Assembly: GCF_001984065.1 (NCBI RefSeq)
Contig: NZ_LYVP01000010.1
Location: 34,280 to 98,279, forward strand
Source: Pseudomonas sp. KK4
GTDB taxonomy: Bacteria > Pseudomonadota > Gammaproteobacteria > Pseudomonadales > Pseudomonadaceae
Direction: 5' to 3'
Length of the DNA: 64,000 nt
In this document: piece after piece, positions 18,710 to 27,226 of the stretch
Layout: each line of letters opens with the position of its first letter
Numbering within the stretch: the first letter of the stretch is position 1
Notes under the pieces: model-generated
Seen by the model: only the letters and a program-made list of their open reading frames with translations
What the model was told of the DNA's origin: nothing
The model's database searches: none
Program-made: the position numbers and the translations under genes

Positions 18710-19627
18710 TCAGAACAGGTGATTGCGCAACGCTTGCCGCAAAAGAATCCGCGGCTCCCAGCCCAGCGTCGCGCTGATGTGCGCATTGCTGCACGTCCAG
18801 TCAGGGTGCATCAATTCATTGACTTTACCGGGGGTCAGCATGGGGGCCTGGCGGGTGAACCGGGACAGCACCAGGTTCGCCCGGGCGATCCCTTTCAATA
18901 CTGCACCAGGGAATACCGCTTGCCGTACTGGCGCCTGGCGGATATCGGAGGCGATGCCCGCCAGGCTTGCCCAGTCATAACCCTGCGCCTGGCCGTCACA
19001 CAGCTCAAAGGTCTGCGATTGCCCGACAGGCGCATCCAGCCACTGCATGACGGCACTGACCAAATCGTCCACATGGAGAAAGCTGAACAGTGAATCATCC
19101 CGACCCAGGGTCACCAGCCAGCCGCGCAGCAGCCACTCGAACACCGGGCGCAATTCGCGGTCGCCGGGGCCGTAGACAGCGGTCGGCCTGAAAATGCACA
19201 CCGGAATCGGTCCGGCCGCGGCATTGACCTGTCGTTCGCCTTCGAATTTGGAAGCGGCGTACCAGGACAACGTCGGATGACGGGCGGCAAGGGACGAAAT
19301 CAGCAGAAAGCGCTCGCAACTGCCGCTACGCCGTGCTGCCTCCATCAAGCGCTTGCTGCCCAGCACATTGACCGCGTCGAAGTCCCTGGCATCTCGGCCC
19401 CTGACCTTGCCAGCACAGTGAATGACCGCATCCGCCCCCCGGGTGAGCTCGGCAAGCGCCGGTTCATCTTCGAGTGTTCCCTTGATCCACGTCGTTCCAT
19501 CCTCTGCCGTCCCGCTCCGGGAGCGAGCCAGGGCCCGCACTTGCACGCCACGGTCGACCAGTCGCTGGCGCAAGACACCGCCAATGAACCCGGTAGCACC
19601 GGTGAGCGACACCACGCGTACGGTCAC
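18710..19627 (-). CDS. NAD(P)-dependent epimerase/dehydratase-type reductase (CerR-like)
   Basis: A 305-residue extended short-chain dehydrogenase. It has the nucleotide motif TGATGFIGG (residues 9-17), VIHCAGKVRG, a catalytic YAASK (Y123, K127) and FRPTAVYGPGD. I prefer the GTG at 19625-19627, which overlaps the stop of the ligase gene by 4 bases and has a TGGAG site, over an upstream TTG at 19648. In Caulobacter a member of this family in the ceramide cluster (CerR) reduces the 3-keto group of the N-acylated base. The position between ligase and ACP supports the same role here. Confidence 0.82.
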   Translation of the reverse strand: MTVRVVSLTGATGFIGGVLRQRLVDRGVQVRALARSRSGTAEDGTTWIKGTLEDEPALAELTRGADAVIHCAGKVRGRDARDFDAVNVLGSKRLMEAARRSGSCERFLLISSLAARHPTLSWYAASKFEGERQVNAAAGPIPVCIFRPTAVYGPGDRELRPVFEWLLRGWLVTLGRDDSLFSFLHVDDLVSAVMQWLDAPVGQSQTFELCDGQAQGYDWASLAGIASDIRQAPVRQAVFPGAVLKGIARANLVLSRFTRQAPMLTPGKVNELMHPDWTCSNAHISATLGWEPRILLRQALRNHLF

Positions 19628-21372
19628 GTCTGCTCCAGTGCCGGGCAAGAGCGGTCGATGTTCGCCTGGGCCATGAATCGCTCAAGGGCCTCGGCACGGG
19701 ATGGCTTGCCCGAGGAGGTTCGAGGCAGCGAGTGAGGCGGCACAAGGTCAACCTGGGCTGCGAGACCAAACTCACTGATGATCTTCGCAACGAGGGTGCG
19801 CACCAGTTGCTCGCGAGGTTGCGGCTCACGAATGCGACATTGAACCTGAACCACGACCTGGGGCTCATCATCGCCGGGAACAATGAATACGATGGCATCG
19901 CCGGGCCGCAGATCGGGTTCGGATTCCACCAGGTACTCGATATCCTGCGGCCAGATGTTTCGACCGCGGACAATGAGCAAATCCTTGCGCCGGCCGGTGA
20001 TGTGCAGTTCGCCCCCGGACAGATAGCCCAGGTCACCGGTGTCGAGCCAACCATCTTTCAACGCTGCCCGGGTATTTTGCGGGTCATTGAAATAACCCGC
20101 CATGACGCTGGGCCCGCTCACGAATATCTCCCCTATCTGACGTTCAGCAACCACCCGCCCCAATGCATTGCGAATCTCCACCCGATGCCCGGACAAAGGG
20201 GCGCCGCAATTGGTAAACGCACAGCTTCCCGGATCATCCGCGGCGACTGTCTGGGCCCTGAGTTGATGCTCCACGACCTGGCGATCGACATGATCGACCA
20301 ACACCCCTACCCCGCGGCGGGCGAAGCTGACGGCAAGCGTGCTTTCCGCCAGGCCATAGCAAGGGGTGAATGCAGCCGAGTCGAACCCGCTGTCGAGAAA
20401 GCATTGCGCAAAACGATTCAAGACCGATGCCCGAACAGGTTCTGCCCCGATCCCCGCGACACGCCAGCAGGAGAGATCCAGCGCAGCTTTCTCGGAATCC
20501 CGGATTCGCCGGGTACACAGGTCATAGCCGAACGGCGGTGCGACAGAAATAGTCACCCGGTTCTGACTGATCAGTTTGAGCCATTGCCCGGGTCGCGTGG
20601 CAAAATCCCGGGTGTGCAGGTAGTCGACGGTCAGTTGCGCGGCCATGGGTGCCAGGACAAAACCCACCAGGCCCATGTCATGATAAAACGGCAGCCAGGA
20701 GGCACAGCGGTCCCCCGGGCGAACGCCGATACCTTCCACGACGATGCCTCTGACATTGGCCATCACTGCACGCTGGGTGATGATCACACCGCGAGGAAAA
20801 CGGGTACTGCCGGAGGTGTATTGCAGGTAGGCGATGTCCTGCGGCTCTACAACGGGAAGTTCCTGCACCGCGGGCAAGTCGCTCATTTGCGCTACAGTCC
20901 CCACGAACACCTGCTGGGAGTTGCCCAGCGCTTCGCGGACACAGGGCAGCCACTCTTCCAACCCCAGGACGGCCGATGGCGTGCAGTTGGCGAACAACCC
21001 TTTCAACTTGTCGACGTAAGAACGATGGCTTCCCAGGCTGGAAGGGACCAATAGAGGAACGGCGACCAGGCCGGCGTATTGGCAGGCGAAAAACGACTCG
21101 ATAAAGCTTGGGTGCGTATCGGCGATCAACGCAACCCGGTCGCCCTTCTTTAACTTGAGCCCAATTAGCCGTTGAGCAATTGCCACCGCATTACTTCGCA
21201 GCGTCGCGTATTCAATCGCAGTACTGACCTGGCAATGTCTGTCGTAGAAGTTCATGCCGGTTCGACCTGAAGCGGCATAATCGAGCGCTTCCACCAGCGT
21301 GGAAAAGTCGGCCAGACGTTGGTTGAGTGCCTGTTTTGCAGTGGTCGCAGACATAAAGAAACACCCATCCAT
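19624..21372 (-). CDS. Fatty acyl-AMP ligase / acyl-ACP synthetase
   Basis: A 582-residue ANL-superfamily adenylating enzyme. Motifs: YLQYTSGSTRFPRGV (about 182-196), YGLAEST, a DTGDLGYL segment, GRRKDLLIVRGRNIWPQDIE and a late catalytic lysine in LPRTSSGKPSR. The details are those of fatty acyl-AMP ligases that transfer the chain to an ACP rather than to CoA. It is the first gene of the leftward unit, with an in-frame stop just before the ATG at 21372; an ATG 18 bases inside is an alternative start. Caulobacter needs an acyl-CoA synthetase-like gene of this family for ceramide; here it probably charges the neighbouring ACP. Confidence 0.87.
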   Translation of the reverse strand: MDGCFFMSATTAKQALNQRLADFSTLVEALDYAASGRTGMNFYDRHCQVSTAIEYATLRSNAVAIAQRLIGLKLKKGDRVALIADTHPSFIESFFACQYAGLVAVPLLVPSSLGSHRSYVDKLKGLFANCTPSAVLGLEEWLPCVREALGNSQQVFVGTVAQMSDLPAVQELPVVEPQDIAYLQYTSGSTRFPRGVIITQRAVMANVRGIVVEGIGVRPGDRCASWLPFYHDMGLVGFVLAPMAAQLTVDYLHTRDFATRPGQWLKLISQNRVTISVAPPFGYDLCTRRIRDSEKAALDLSCWRVAGIGAEPVRASVLNRFAQCFLDSGFDSAAFTPCYGLAESTLAVSFARRGVGVLVDHVDRQVVEHQLRAQTVAADDPGSCAFTNCGAPLSGHRVEIRNALGRVVAERQIGEIFVSGPSVMAGYFNDPQNTRAALKDGWLDTGDLGYLSGGELHITGRRKDLLIVRGRNIWPQDIEYLVESEPDLRPGDAIVFIVPGDDEPQVVVQVQCRIREPQPREQLVRTLVAKIISEFGLAAQVDLVPPHSLPRTSSGKPSRAEALERFMAQANIDRSCPALEQT

Positions 21373-21783
21373 TTAGCCCGAGAAAGGAAAATTCAAATAG
21401 CGGGTTGACCAACTGTCCCAGTCAATCGACTGGTGTTTACTGCCCCCCTTTGCCGTTCCCTGACGTCCAGACGCCAGGGATAACCGGCTGGCAGAAAATC
21501 TTTTGAGCTTTTCAAGTAATTACAAAGCCTAACGCAATACTAATCGGCATCTGGGTGAGCGCAAATTTTTTCCAGAATCAGCGACGACCGGCGAGCAACG
21601 CCTCTGGCAATAGCACACCGCGGTCAACGCGCCCCCACGATAACTACAATGCATTTAAGCCTTAGAAAAGCATTGGCGCCAATATTTGGATCACACCCGC
21701 CCTCTTCCAATACTTGAGCTACGCTCTCACGGGCAAAGCCAAACAGATGCTAGTTCAACTGATCCTGACTTTTGTGGCCAACG
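21373..21783. promoter_or_regulatory. Divergent promoter region of the sphingolipid cluster
   Basis: About 410 bases separate the two divergent units. The middle part (about 21500-21720) is visibly richer in A and T than the flanking genes, with runs such as GCAAATTTTTTCC and CAATATTTGG. Promoters for both directions must lie here, but I cannot fix -35/-10 pairs or an operator with confidence. No regulator gene is in the cluster. Confidence 0.5.
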
Positions 21784-22926
21784 ATGACCAATATGAAGTT
21801 GCCAATCATTACGCGACCTGTCCTTACACGTTTGGATCTCAAGACATTCATCACTTTCCCCGGCACTCTTTATCGCAACGATCCTTGTTGGGTCGAACCG
21901 ATCCACTATGAGCGCCATGAACTGCTTTCCAAGAAAAATCCGGCGTCCCCTCATCTGACATGGCAGGCATGGCTGGCCTGGTCCGGCAACCAAGTCGTGG
22001 GACGGATCACCGCACAGATCGACACCCTGCACCGGCAATTGCACGGTCAGGATTCAGGTCATTTCGGGATGCTTGAAGCCGTGGACGACCCCGCTGTATT
22101 CGACAGCCTGTTCGCGGCGGCAGAGGCCTGGCTGCGCGAACATGGCGCTGCTCGTATCACAGGCCCTTTCAACCTGACCATCAACCAGGAAAGCGGGCTG
22201 TTGGTGGAGGGATTCGAGACTCCGCCGTCCGCCATGATGGGACATGGTCAGCGCTTTTATGACCAACGACTCACCGCCCTGGGCTACCGGCAAGCCAAGG
22301 ACCTGCTTGCCTACTGGATGCGCACCGACCAATTGCACTTCCCGCCGGCCTTGTCGGCGATGATGGCGCGTGAGCGACAGCGCGTGGTGATCAGGCCGCT
22401 GGACACCCGACAGTTCCGGCGCGACATGCGAATCCTGCGGGAGATCTTCAATGATGCCTGGAGCCGCAACTGGGGCTTCGTACCCTTTACCGAGTCCGAA
22501 TTCTTCGAGCTTGGCAGCCAATTGAGGCTGCTGGTCCCCAAAGACCTGTTGTACATCGCTGAAGTCGACGGCGAACCCTGCGCGTTTATCGTGGCCATCC
22601 CCAACATCAACGAGGCGATCGACTCCCTCGAAGGGCAATTGCTGCCCTTTGGTTGGCTGCGGCTGCTGTGGCGGCTTTACGTCAAGGGGACGCGCACCGC
22701 TCGGGTGCCCCTGATGGGCGTCAAGCAGCGTTACCAGTTCAGTCGATTGGGACCTACACTCGCCTTGCTGTTGATCGAAGCGCTCAAGCCGCCCTTCGTC
22801 AAACGTGGCATACAAGCGCTGGAAATGTCCTGGATCCTGGAGTCGAATGCTGTGATGCGCAAGATCCTGGAGCAGATCGGTGCCACCCCTTACAAGCGCT
22901 ACCGGATTTATGAAAAGCAAATCTGA
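21784..22926 (+). CDS. GNAT-fold N-acyltransferase, bacterial ceramide synthase (bCerS)-like
   Basis: A 380-residue cytoplasmic protein of the large GNAT-like family that includes E. coli YghO and the Caulobacter ceramide synthase bCerS. Visible landmarks are FPGTLYRNDPCWVEP near the start, QAWLAWSGNQVVGRITAQID, ARITGPFNLTINQESGLLV, SRNWGFVPFTESEF and a C-terminal GIQALEMSWILESNAVMRKI, which is typical of the GNAT acceptor half. bCerS adds a fatty acyl chain to the amine of 3-ketosphinganine. It heads the rightward unit and is divergent from the serine palmitoyltransferase unit, the partner needed for its substrate. The start is either 21784 or 21793; neither has a strong ribosome site. Confidence 0.8.
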   Translation: MTNMKLPIITRPVLTRLDLKTFITFPGTLYRNDPCWVEPIHYERHELLSKKNPASPHLTWQAWLAWSGNQVVGRITAQIDTLHRQLHGQDSGHFGMLEAVDDPAVFDSLFAAAEAWLREHGAARITGPFNLTINQESGLLVEGFETPPSAMMGHGQRFYDQRLTALGYRQAKDLLAYWMRTDQLHFPPALSAMMARERQRVVIRPLDTRQFRRDMRILREIFNDAWSRNWGFVPFTESEFFELGSQLRLLVPKDLLYIAEVDGEPCAFIVAIPNINEAIDSLEGQLLPFGWLRLLWRLYVKGTRTARVPLMGVKQRYQFSRLGPTLALLLIEALKPPFVKRGIQALEMSWILESNAVMRKILEQIGATPYKRYRIYEKQI

Positions 22927-23740
22927 GGCGAAACCATTCACGGCGCTGGTGCTGGCTGCAGACCGGGCCACGGACGATCCCGTTGCCGCGCTTGCCGGGA
23001 CAGGCTGCAAGGCCCTGGTGCCGGTGGCCGGGGTTGCGATGGTCCGTCGCGTGGTCGAGGCGCTGGAGGCCAGTGAGCGGATCGAGCGAATCGTACTGGT
23101 GGGCCCTGCACGGCATTTACTGGAGCAGGATGCCTCGATGTCGCCATTGCTCGACACCGGCAGAATCAGTTGGCTGCCACCGGCCAACTCCCCCAGCGCC
23201 AGCGCGGCCCAGGCATTGGCGCATCAACCCGCCGACAGACCCGTGCTGGTCACCACGGCGGACCATGCGCTGCTGTGCCCGGAGATGGTCGACTATTTTC
23301 TTGAGCAAGCGACATCGGGCGGCCATGACTTCGTGGTGGCGGTGACACCACTGGAGACGGTGCTGGCCCGTTTTCCGGGGACCCGCCGCACCGGTATCCG
23401 GCTTCGCGGCGGCCCTTATTGCGGCAGCAATCTGTTCGCCTTCATGAACGAGGATGCGCGACGCCTGGCCAGCTTCTGGCAACGGGTCGAACAGGATCGC
23501 AAGCATCCCCGGCGAGTGATTGCCGGTGCGCTGGGCATCCCGGGAATACTGCGATACCTGTTGGGTCGATTAACCCTGGAACAGGCACTGCAACAGCTTT
23601 CCGCCAGGCTGCACGTGAGGATCGGCGCGGTGATCATGCCTTTCGCACAGGCCGCTATCGATGTCGATTCACCGCTGGATTATGAGATGGTGGAGAGGTT
23701 CCATGCCCAGAAAAATCAATCGATACCGAGCGATGCCTGA
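22910..23740 (+). CDS. MobA-like nucleotidyltransferase (head-group activation?)
   Basis: A 276-residue protein with the GT-A-like nucleotidyltransferase fold of the MobA/IspD/inositol-phosphate cytidylyltransferase type: TALVLAADRA at the start in place of the usual LAGGxGxR, then KALVPVAGVAMVRRVVEAL, VLVTTADHALL as the acidic metal site and a terminal IDVDSPLDYEMV. The loop after LAADR is altered (no clear GxGxR), so activity needs proof. Its first 17 bases overlap the ceramide-synthase-like gene. Homologous proteins accompany CDP-alcohol transferases in inositol-lipid loci, so activation of a polyol phosphate is a plausible role. Confidence 0.72.
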   Translation: MKSKSEAKPFTALVLAADRATDDPVAALAGTGCKALVPVAGVAMVRRVVEALEASERIERIVLVGPARHLLEQDASMSPLLDTGRISWLPPANSPSASAAQALAHQPADRPVLVTTADHALLCPEMVDYFLEQATSGGHDFVVAVTPLETVLARFPGTRRTGIRLRGGPYCGSNLFAFMNEDARRLASFWQRVEQDRKHPRRVIAGALGIPGILRYLLGRLTLEQALQQLSARLHVRIGAVIMPFAQAAIDVDSPLDYEMVERFHAQKNQSIPSDA

Positions 23741-23747
23741 TGGCGTT

Positions 23748-23755
23748 GGGGGGGG
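23748..23755 (+). repeat. Poly-G tract (G8) before the LptF-like gene
   Basis: Eight consecutive G residues lie 8 bases after an ATG (23740) that overlaps the stop of the previous gene (TGATG). With one G fewer, this ATG would be in frame with the LptF-like gene and add about 24 residues without a stop. See the corresponding finding. Confidence 0.6.
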
Positions 23756-23812
23756 TCACTGCGCACGTCCAGGGGGCTTGTGCGGATGCGTGCGACGGTC
23801 AGGGGCCAGTAC

Positions 23813-24883
23813 ATGTTTCTGATCGAACGCTATGTGATTGCAGAAATCCGGCGCCCCGTGGTGGTCATGGTCAGCATCCTGGTCTTCATCTTTGCCAGCT
23901 ACTCCGCCGAGCGCTACCTCGCTGACGCGGTCGAGGGCACGCTTGCTTTGCAGGCAGTGCTGGAAATGGTGTTCTACAAGGTTCTGATCGCGCTGGAAAT
24001 GCTGGTGCCTGTGGCGCTGTATGCCTCGGTGACCCTGGCGGTCGGACGCCTGTGCCACGACTCCGAAATCATCGCGATCTCGGCTTCGGGTGCAAGCCCG
24101 CTGCGCCTCTATCGGGCTGTCCTGCTGCTGGCGATACCCATCTCGCTGGCGGTGGCCCTGCTCTCACTCTACGGGCGCCCCTGGGCTTATACCCAGGCCT
24201 ATGTACTGGAGCAGCAATCGCGCACGGACCTGGACGTCAATCATCTTCAGGCGCAACGGTTCAACCTGAACAATGAAAACGGCAGGATGATCCTGGCCGA
24301 TCGGATCGACCGCACTGATGGCCGGCTCCACGATGTACTGATCTATGATCCGGGCGACTCGAAAACCCGCGTGTTTCGCTCCGAGCAAGCCCGCATCCTG
24401 GATCCTGATCCAGACGATCCGATCGTGGAGTTGACCCAGGGCCGTTCGTATCTACTCAAGCACAGCTCATCAAAGGATATTTCGGAGCAGTTCGTGCACA
24501 TGAGGTTGCATTTGCCCCCCGTCGAAAGGGCCGCCGAAGGTAAGCGCAAGGCGGCTCCCAACGACGTGTTGCAGGCCTCCGGCGCACCGTTGGACAAGGC
24601 CGAGCTGCAGTGGCGCCAGACGCGGGGTGTGAGTGCCACAGTCCTGGCATTGCTCGCCATCCCGTTGAGTCGCAGCCGGCCCAGGCAGGGACGGTTCGCC
24701 ACCCTGCTGCCGGTGACCGCAGCCTTCGCCTTGATCTATTACGCAGCGGACATCTGCAAGACGATGGTGGGCAACGGCACCCTGCCCTTGTATCCGGGGC
24801 TGTGGACCGTGCCGCTGCTGATGAGCCTGGCGCTGCTGGTTCTGCTGGCGCGGGACCTGGCACTCTTTCGGTTCGGCAACTGA
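23813..24883 (+). CDS. LptF-like permease (YjgP/YjgQ family), cluster-specific
   Basis: A 356-residue member of the LptF/LptG family. It has three helices before (about 10-115) and three after (about 275-350) a periplasmic beta domain containing FNLNNENGRMILADRIDR. LptF and LptG form the membrane part of the LPS extraction machine with LptB and link to the LptC-A-D bridge. The canonical pair in Pseudomonas lies beside pepA, so this pair is an additional set. I start it at the ATG at 23813 where family similarity begins (MFLIERYVIAEIRRP); 23786 and, after a frameshift, 23740 are alternatives. Its stop overlaps the LptG-like start. Confidence 0.83.
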   Translation: MFLIERYVIAEIRRPVVVMVSILVFIFASYSAERYLADAVEGTLALQAVLEMVFYKVLIALEMLVPVALYASVTLAVGRLCHDSEIIAISASGASPLRLYRAVLLLAIPISLAVALLSLYGRPWAYTQAYVLEQQSRTDLDVNHLQAQRFNLNNENGRMILADRIDRTDGRLHDVLIYDPGDSKTRVFRSEQARILDPDPDDPIVELTQGRSYLLKHSSSKDISEQFVHMRLHLPPVERAAEGKRKAAPNDVLQASGAPLDKAELQWRQTRGVSATVLALLAIPLSRSRPRQGRFATLLPVTAAFALIYYAADICKTMVGNGTLPLYPGLWTVPLLMSLALLVLLARDLALFRFGN

Positions 24884-25965
24884 TGAAAATCCTCGACCGC
24901 TACATTGTCCGTCATGTGTTCTTCGGTTTCGTGGCAGCCGCAGCGCTGCTGCTGCCGCTATTCACCACGCTCGACCTGGTGGGTGAACTGGATGATGTGA
25001 CGCCTGGCGGGTACCGCTTGAGTCAGGCCATCGAGGTCGTATTCATGACGCTGCCACGCCGTGTCGTCGAGCTCGGCCCCTTTATCGCCCTGCTCGGTGG
25101 CATTGCCGCGCTGGGCCAGTTGGCGGCCACCCGGGAACTGACGGTCATGCGCGCTACCGGGCTGTCGATTGCCCGCATCGGGTTTACGGCGACGCTGGCC
25201 GGGCTGGCGCTGGCGCTGGCATGGGCGGCGCTGGATGAGTGGGTGGCCTCCCCCCTGCAGCAAGATGGCCTGGAGCTGCGCAACGAAGCCATGGCTGCCG
25301 GTGCGCAGGCCAGCAACGATCAAGGCAGCGTATGGGCCAGGCAGGACGATCAAATCGTGCGCGTTGGCAATCTTCAGCACAAACGGCTGCCGGTTAATAT
25401 CGAGATTTTCAGGTTCGACAAGGACCGCTCACTGGTTTCCTACATCTTTGCCGAATCGGCAGACATACAGGACGCAGGCCAATGGCGCTTGAACAACGTC
25501 CAGGTCAAACAGTGGGACCAGGGCAAGGAAGCTACGCAGCAACTGGACCATATGCCCTGGCAATCGATTTTTGGCGGCGCGCGACTGGGCGACATTACCT
25601 TGCCGACCGACAGCCTGTCCGCTCGCCAACTCTATCGGTACATCGCCTACCTCAAAGGCTCGGGCCAGCCCTCGGCGCAATACGAAATGGCGATGTGGCA
25701 AAAAGTCGGGCGACCGATCCTGACCCTGGCAATGATCCTGTTCGCCATCCCGTTTGCCTTTGCCCAACCGCGTTCGCCCAATCTGGGTGCGCGGCTGGCT
25801 TTGGGTGCGCTCGTCGGGTTAATGGTCTATGTAAGTAATCAAATCATCGTAAATCTCGGTCTTCTGCTAAAGATGAACACACTGATCACGACGCTGGGGC
25901 CGGCACTGATCCTGCTCGCAGTGGCCATTGTGACGGTGGGTTACATGGACCGGGGCAATCGTTGA
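24883..25965 (+). CDS. LptG-like permease (YjgP/YjgQ family), cluster-specific
   Basis: A 360-residue partner of the previous gene: MKILDRYIVRHVFFGFVAAA, ELGPFIALLGGIAALGQLAATREL with the coupling-helix region, a periplasmic beta domain, and three C-terminal helices beginning GRPILTLAMILFAIPFAF. It starts at an ATG that shares one base with the LptF stop (TGATG), so the two are strictly coupled. No lptB, lptC or lptA paralogue is in the window; the pair would have to borrow the house-keeping LptB or another ATPase. Being embedded between lipid-synthesis genes, it likely sends the cluster's lipid to the outer membrane. Confidence 0.83.
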   Translation: MKILDRYIVRHVFFGFVAAAALLLPLFTTLDLVGELDDVTPGGYRLSQAIEVVFMTLPRRVVELGPFIALLGGIAALGQLAATRELTVMRATGLSIARIGFTATLAGLALALAWAALDEWVASPLQQDGLELRNEAMAAGAQASNDQGSVWARQDDQIVRVGNLQHKRLPVNIEIFRFDKDRSLVSYIFAESADIQDAGQWRLNNVQVKQWDQGKEATQQLDHMPWQSIFGGARLGDITLPTDSLSARQLYRYIAYLKGSGQPSAQYEMAMWQKVGRPILTLAMILFAIPFAFAQPRSPNLGARLALGALVGLMVYVSNQIIVNLGLLLKMNTLITTLGPALILLAVAIVTVGYMDRGNR

Positions 25966-26041
25966 AACAGCCCAGGCTTTTCATTGGATGGGGTTGCGCC
26001 CCGTGTTCCTTCAATCAACCCGAATCGGTGCAGGCGGAACA

Positions 26042-27226
26042 ATGAAGACTCCCGTATACCTGATCAGCAGCAGCCCGGTACGTCTGTGGGGCCTCACTTC
26101 CAGAGAGCGACTGGGTCGCATGCTCGCGAAGTTACCCGACGCCCAACTCTGCGATGCCGGCGATCCATTGCCGGCACAAGGCGAGGTCGTCCTGCTGCGC
26201 GAAGACTACCTCTACGATGAACGCGTACTGCGGGGGCTGTTGAAAACGCCTGAAGTCGCACTGCAGGACCCGCGAACCGGCGCCGTCGTCGCCGCCCATG
26301 CCAGTGTCGAGCGGCTCGCCCACTTGCCCAGCCTGGACACTGTCGCCGTAGCCGGATTGCGCCAAGTGGTTCCCGATACCGTGGCCACCGCCATGCAGAC
26401 TCAACTGCGCAAATTCGATCCTCCGTGGGTCGCTCAAATCACTGACACCAATCAGGCGCATCTTGAAAAGTCATTGTTCAACGGCTCCTACAAAGGTGTC
26501 ACCGACTTCATTACGCGAGCGATCTGGCCTGTCCCGGCTCGATGGGCCACCGTCTGGTGCGTGCGGCTGGGGCTGAGCCCCAATCAGGTAACGGCAGCCA
26601 GCTATGTCCTGGCCATCCTGGCGGGCGTTCTGTTCTGGCATGGGCATTTTGGCGCAGGGCTGATCGCCGGCTGGCTGATGACGTTTCTGGACACGGTCGA
26701 TGGCAAACTGGCCCGTGTGACCGTGACTTCCACCCGCTTCGGCAACATTTTCGACCATGGCCTGGACCTGATTCACCCGCCGCTCTGGTATATCGCCTGG
26801 GGCATGGGCTATGAGGCGACGTGGGACTCTGACATACCGCTCACTCCGGTACTGTGGGCCATTTGCCTGGGCTACGTCGCGGGTCGGCTGTGCGAAGGCG
26901 CGTTCAAGTTCGCCGCGCCCTTTTCAATGTTTCTGTGGCGTCCGTTCGACTCTCTCAACAGACTGATTACCGCGCGGCGCAACCCCAACCTGCTCATACT
27001 GACTTGCCTGTGGGCATTGGATGCCCATGACACGGGATTGATCTGGGTGGCCGTCTGGACCTGCGTGTCGACACTGGTCCTGGGGGTTCGCACCGTATCG
27101 GCCCTTGTCTTGAAGCACCGAGGCCGCCCGCCACAGCCCTGGCTCAGCCGGATCGACATGGCCGCCGAACGTGATCGATTGATCGTGCGAATGTTTGCGC
27201 CCCGCTCGGGCCTCAACGATGCATGA
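26042..27226 (+). CDS. CDP-alcohol phosphatidyltransferase with N-terminal accessory domain
   Basis: A 394-residue integral membrane protein. The complete CDP-alcohol phosphotransferase signature DGxxARx8GxxxDxxxD is present as DGKLARVTVTSTRFG...D...D (D220, G221, A224, R225, G234, D238, D242). It lies among about six helices in residues 165-370. These enzymes join a CDP-activated lipid (or alcohol) to an alcohol (or lipid). The first 150 residues form a soluble domain that looks like a degenerate nucleotidyltransferase and is absent from PgsA or PssA. The start at ATG 26042 has a GGCGGA ribosome site. It directly precedes a lipid kinase and a Tam41-like enzyme. Confidence 0.88.
   Translation: MKTPVYLISSSPVRLWGLTSRERLGRMLAKLPDAQLCDAGDPLPAQGEVVLLREDYLYDERVLRGLLKTPEVALQDPRTGAVVAAHASVERLAHLPSLDTVAVAGLRQVVPDTVATAMQTQLRKFDPPWVAQITDTNQAHLEKSLFNGSYKGVTDFITRAIWPVPARWATVWCVRLGLSPNQVTAASYVLAILAGVLFWHGHFGAGLIAGWLMTFLDTVDGKLARVTVTSTRFGNIFDHGLDLIHPPLWYIAWGMGYEATWDSDIPLTPVLWAICLGYVAGRLCEGAFKFAAPFSMFLWRPFDSLNRLITARRNPNLLILTCLWALDAHDTGLIWVAVWTCVSTLVLGVRTVSALVLKHRGRPPQPWLSRIDMAAERDRLIVRMFAPRSGLNDA

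Noticed and set aside
19732..21054. 440-residue open frame on the plus strand
   Set aside because: Antisense shadow of the fatty acyl-AMP ligase; composition (rich in R, H, G, Q) is typical of a shadow.
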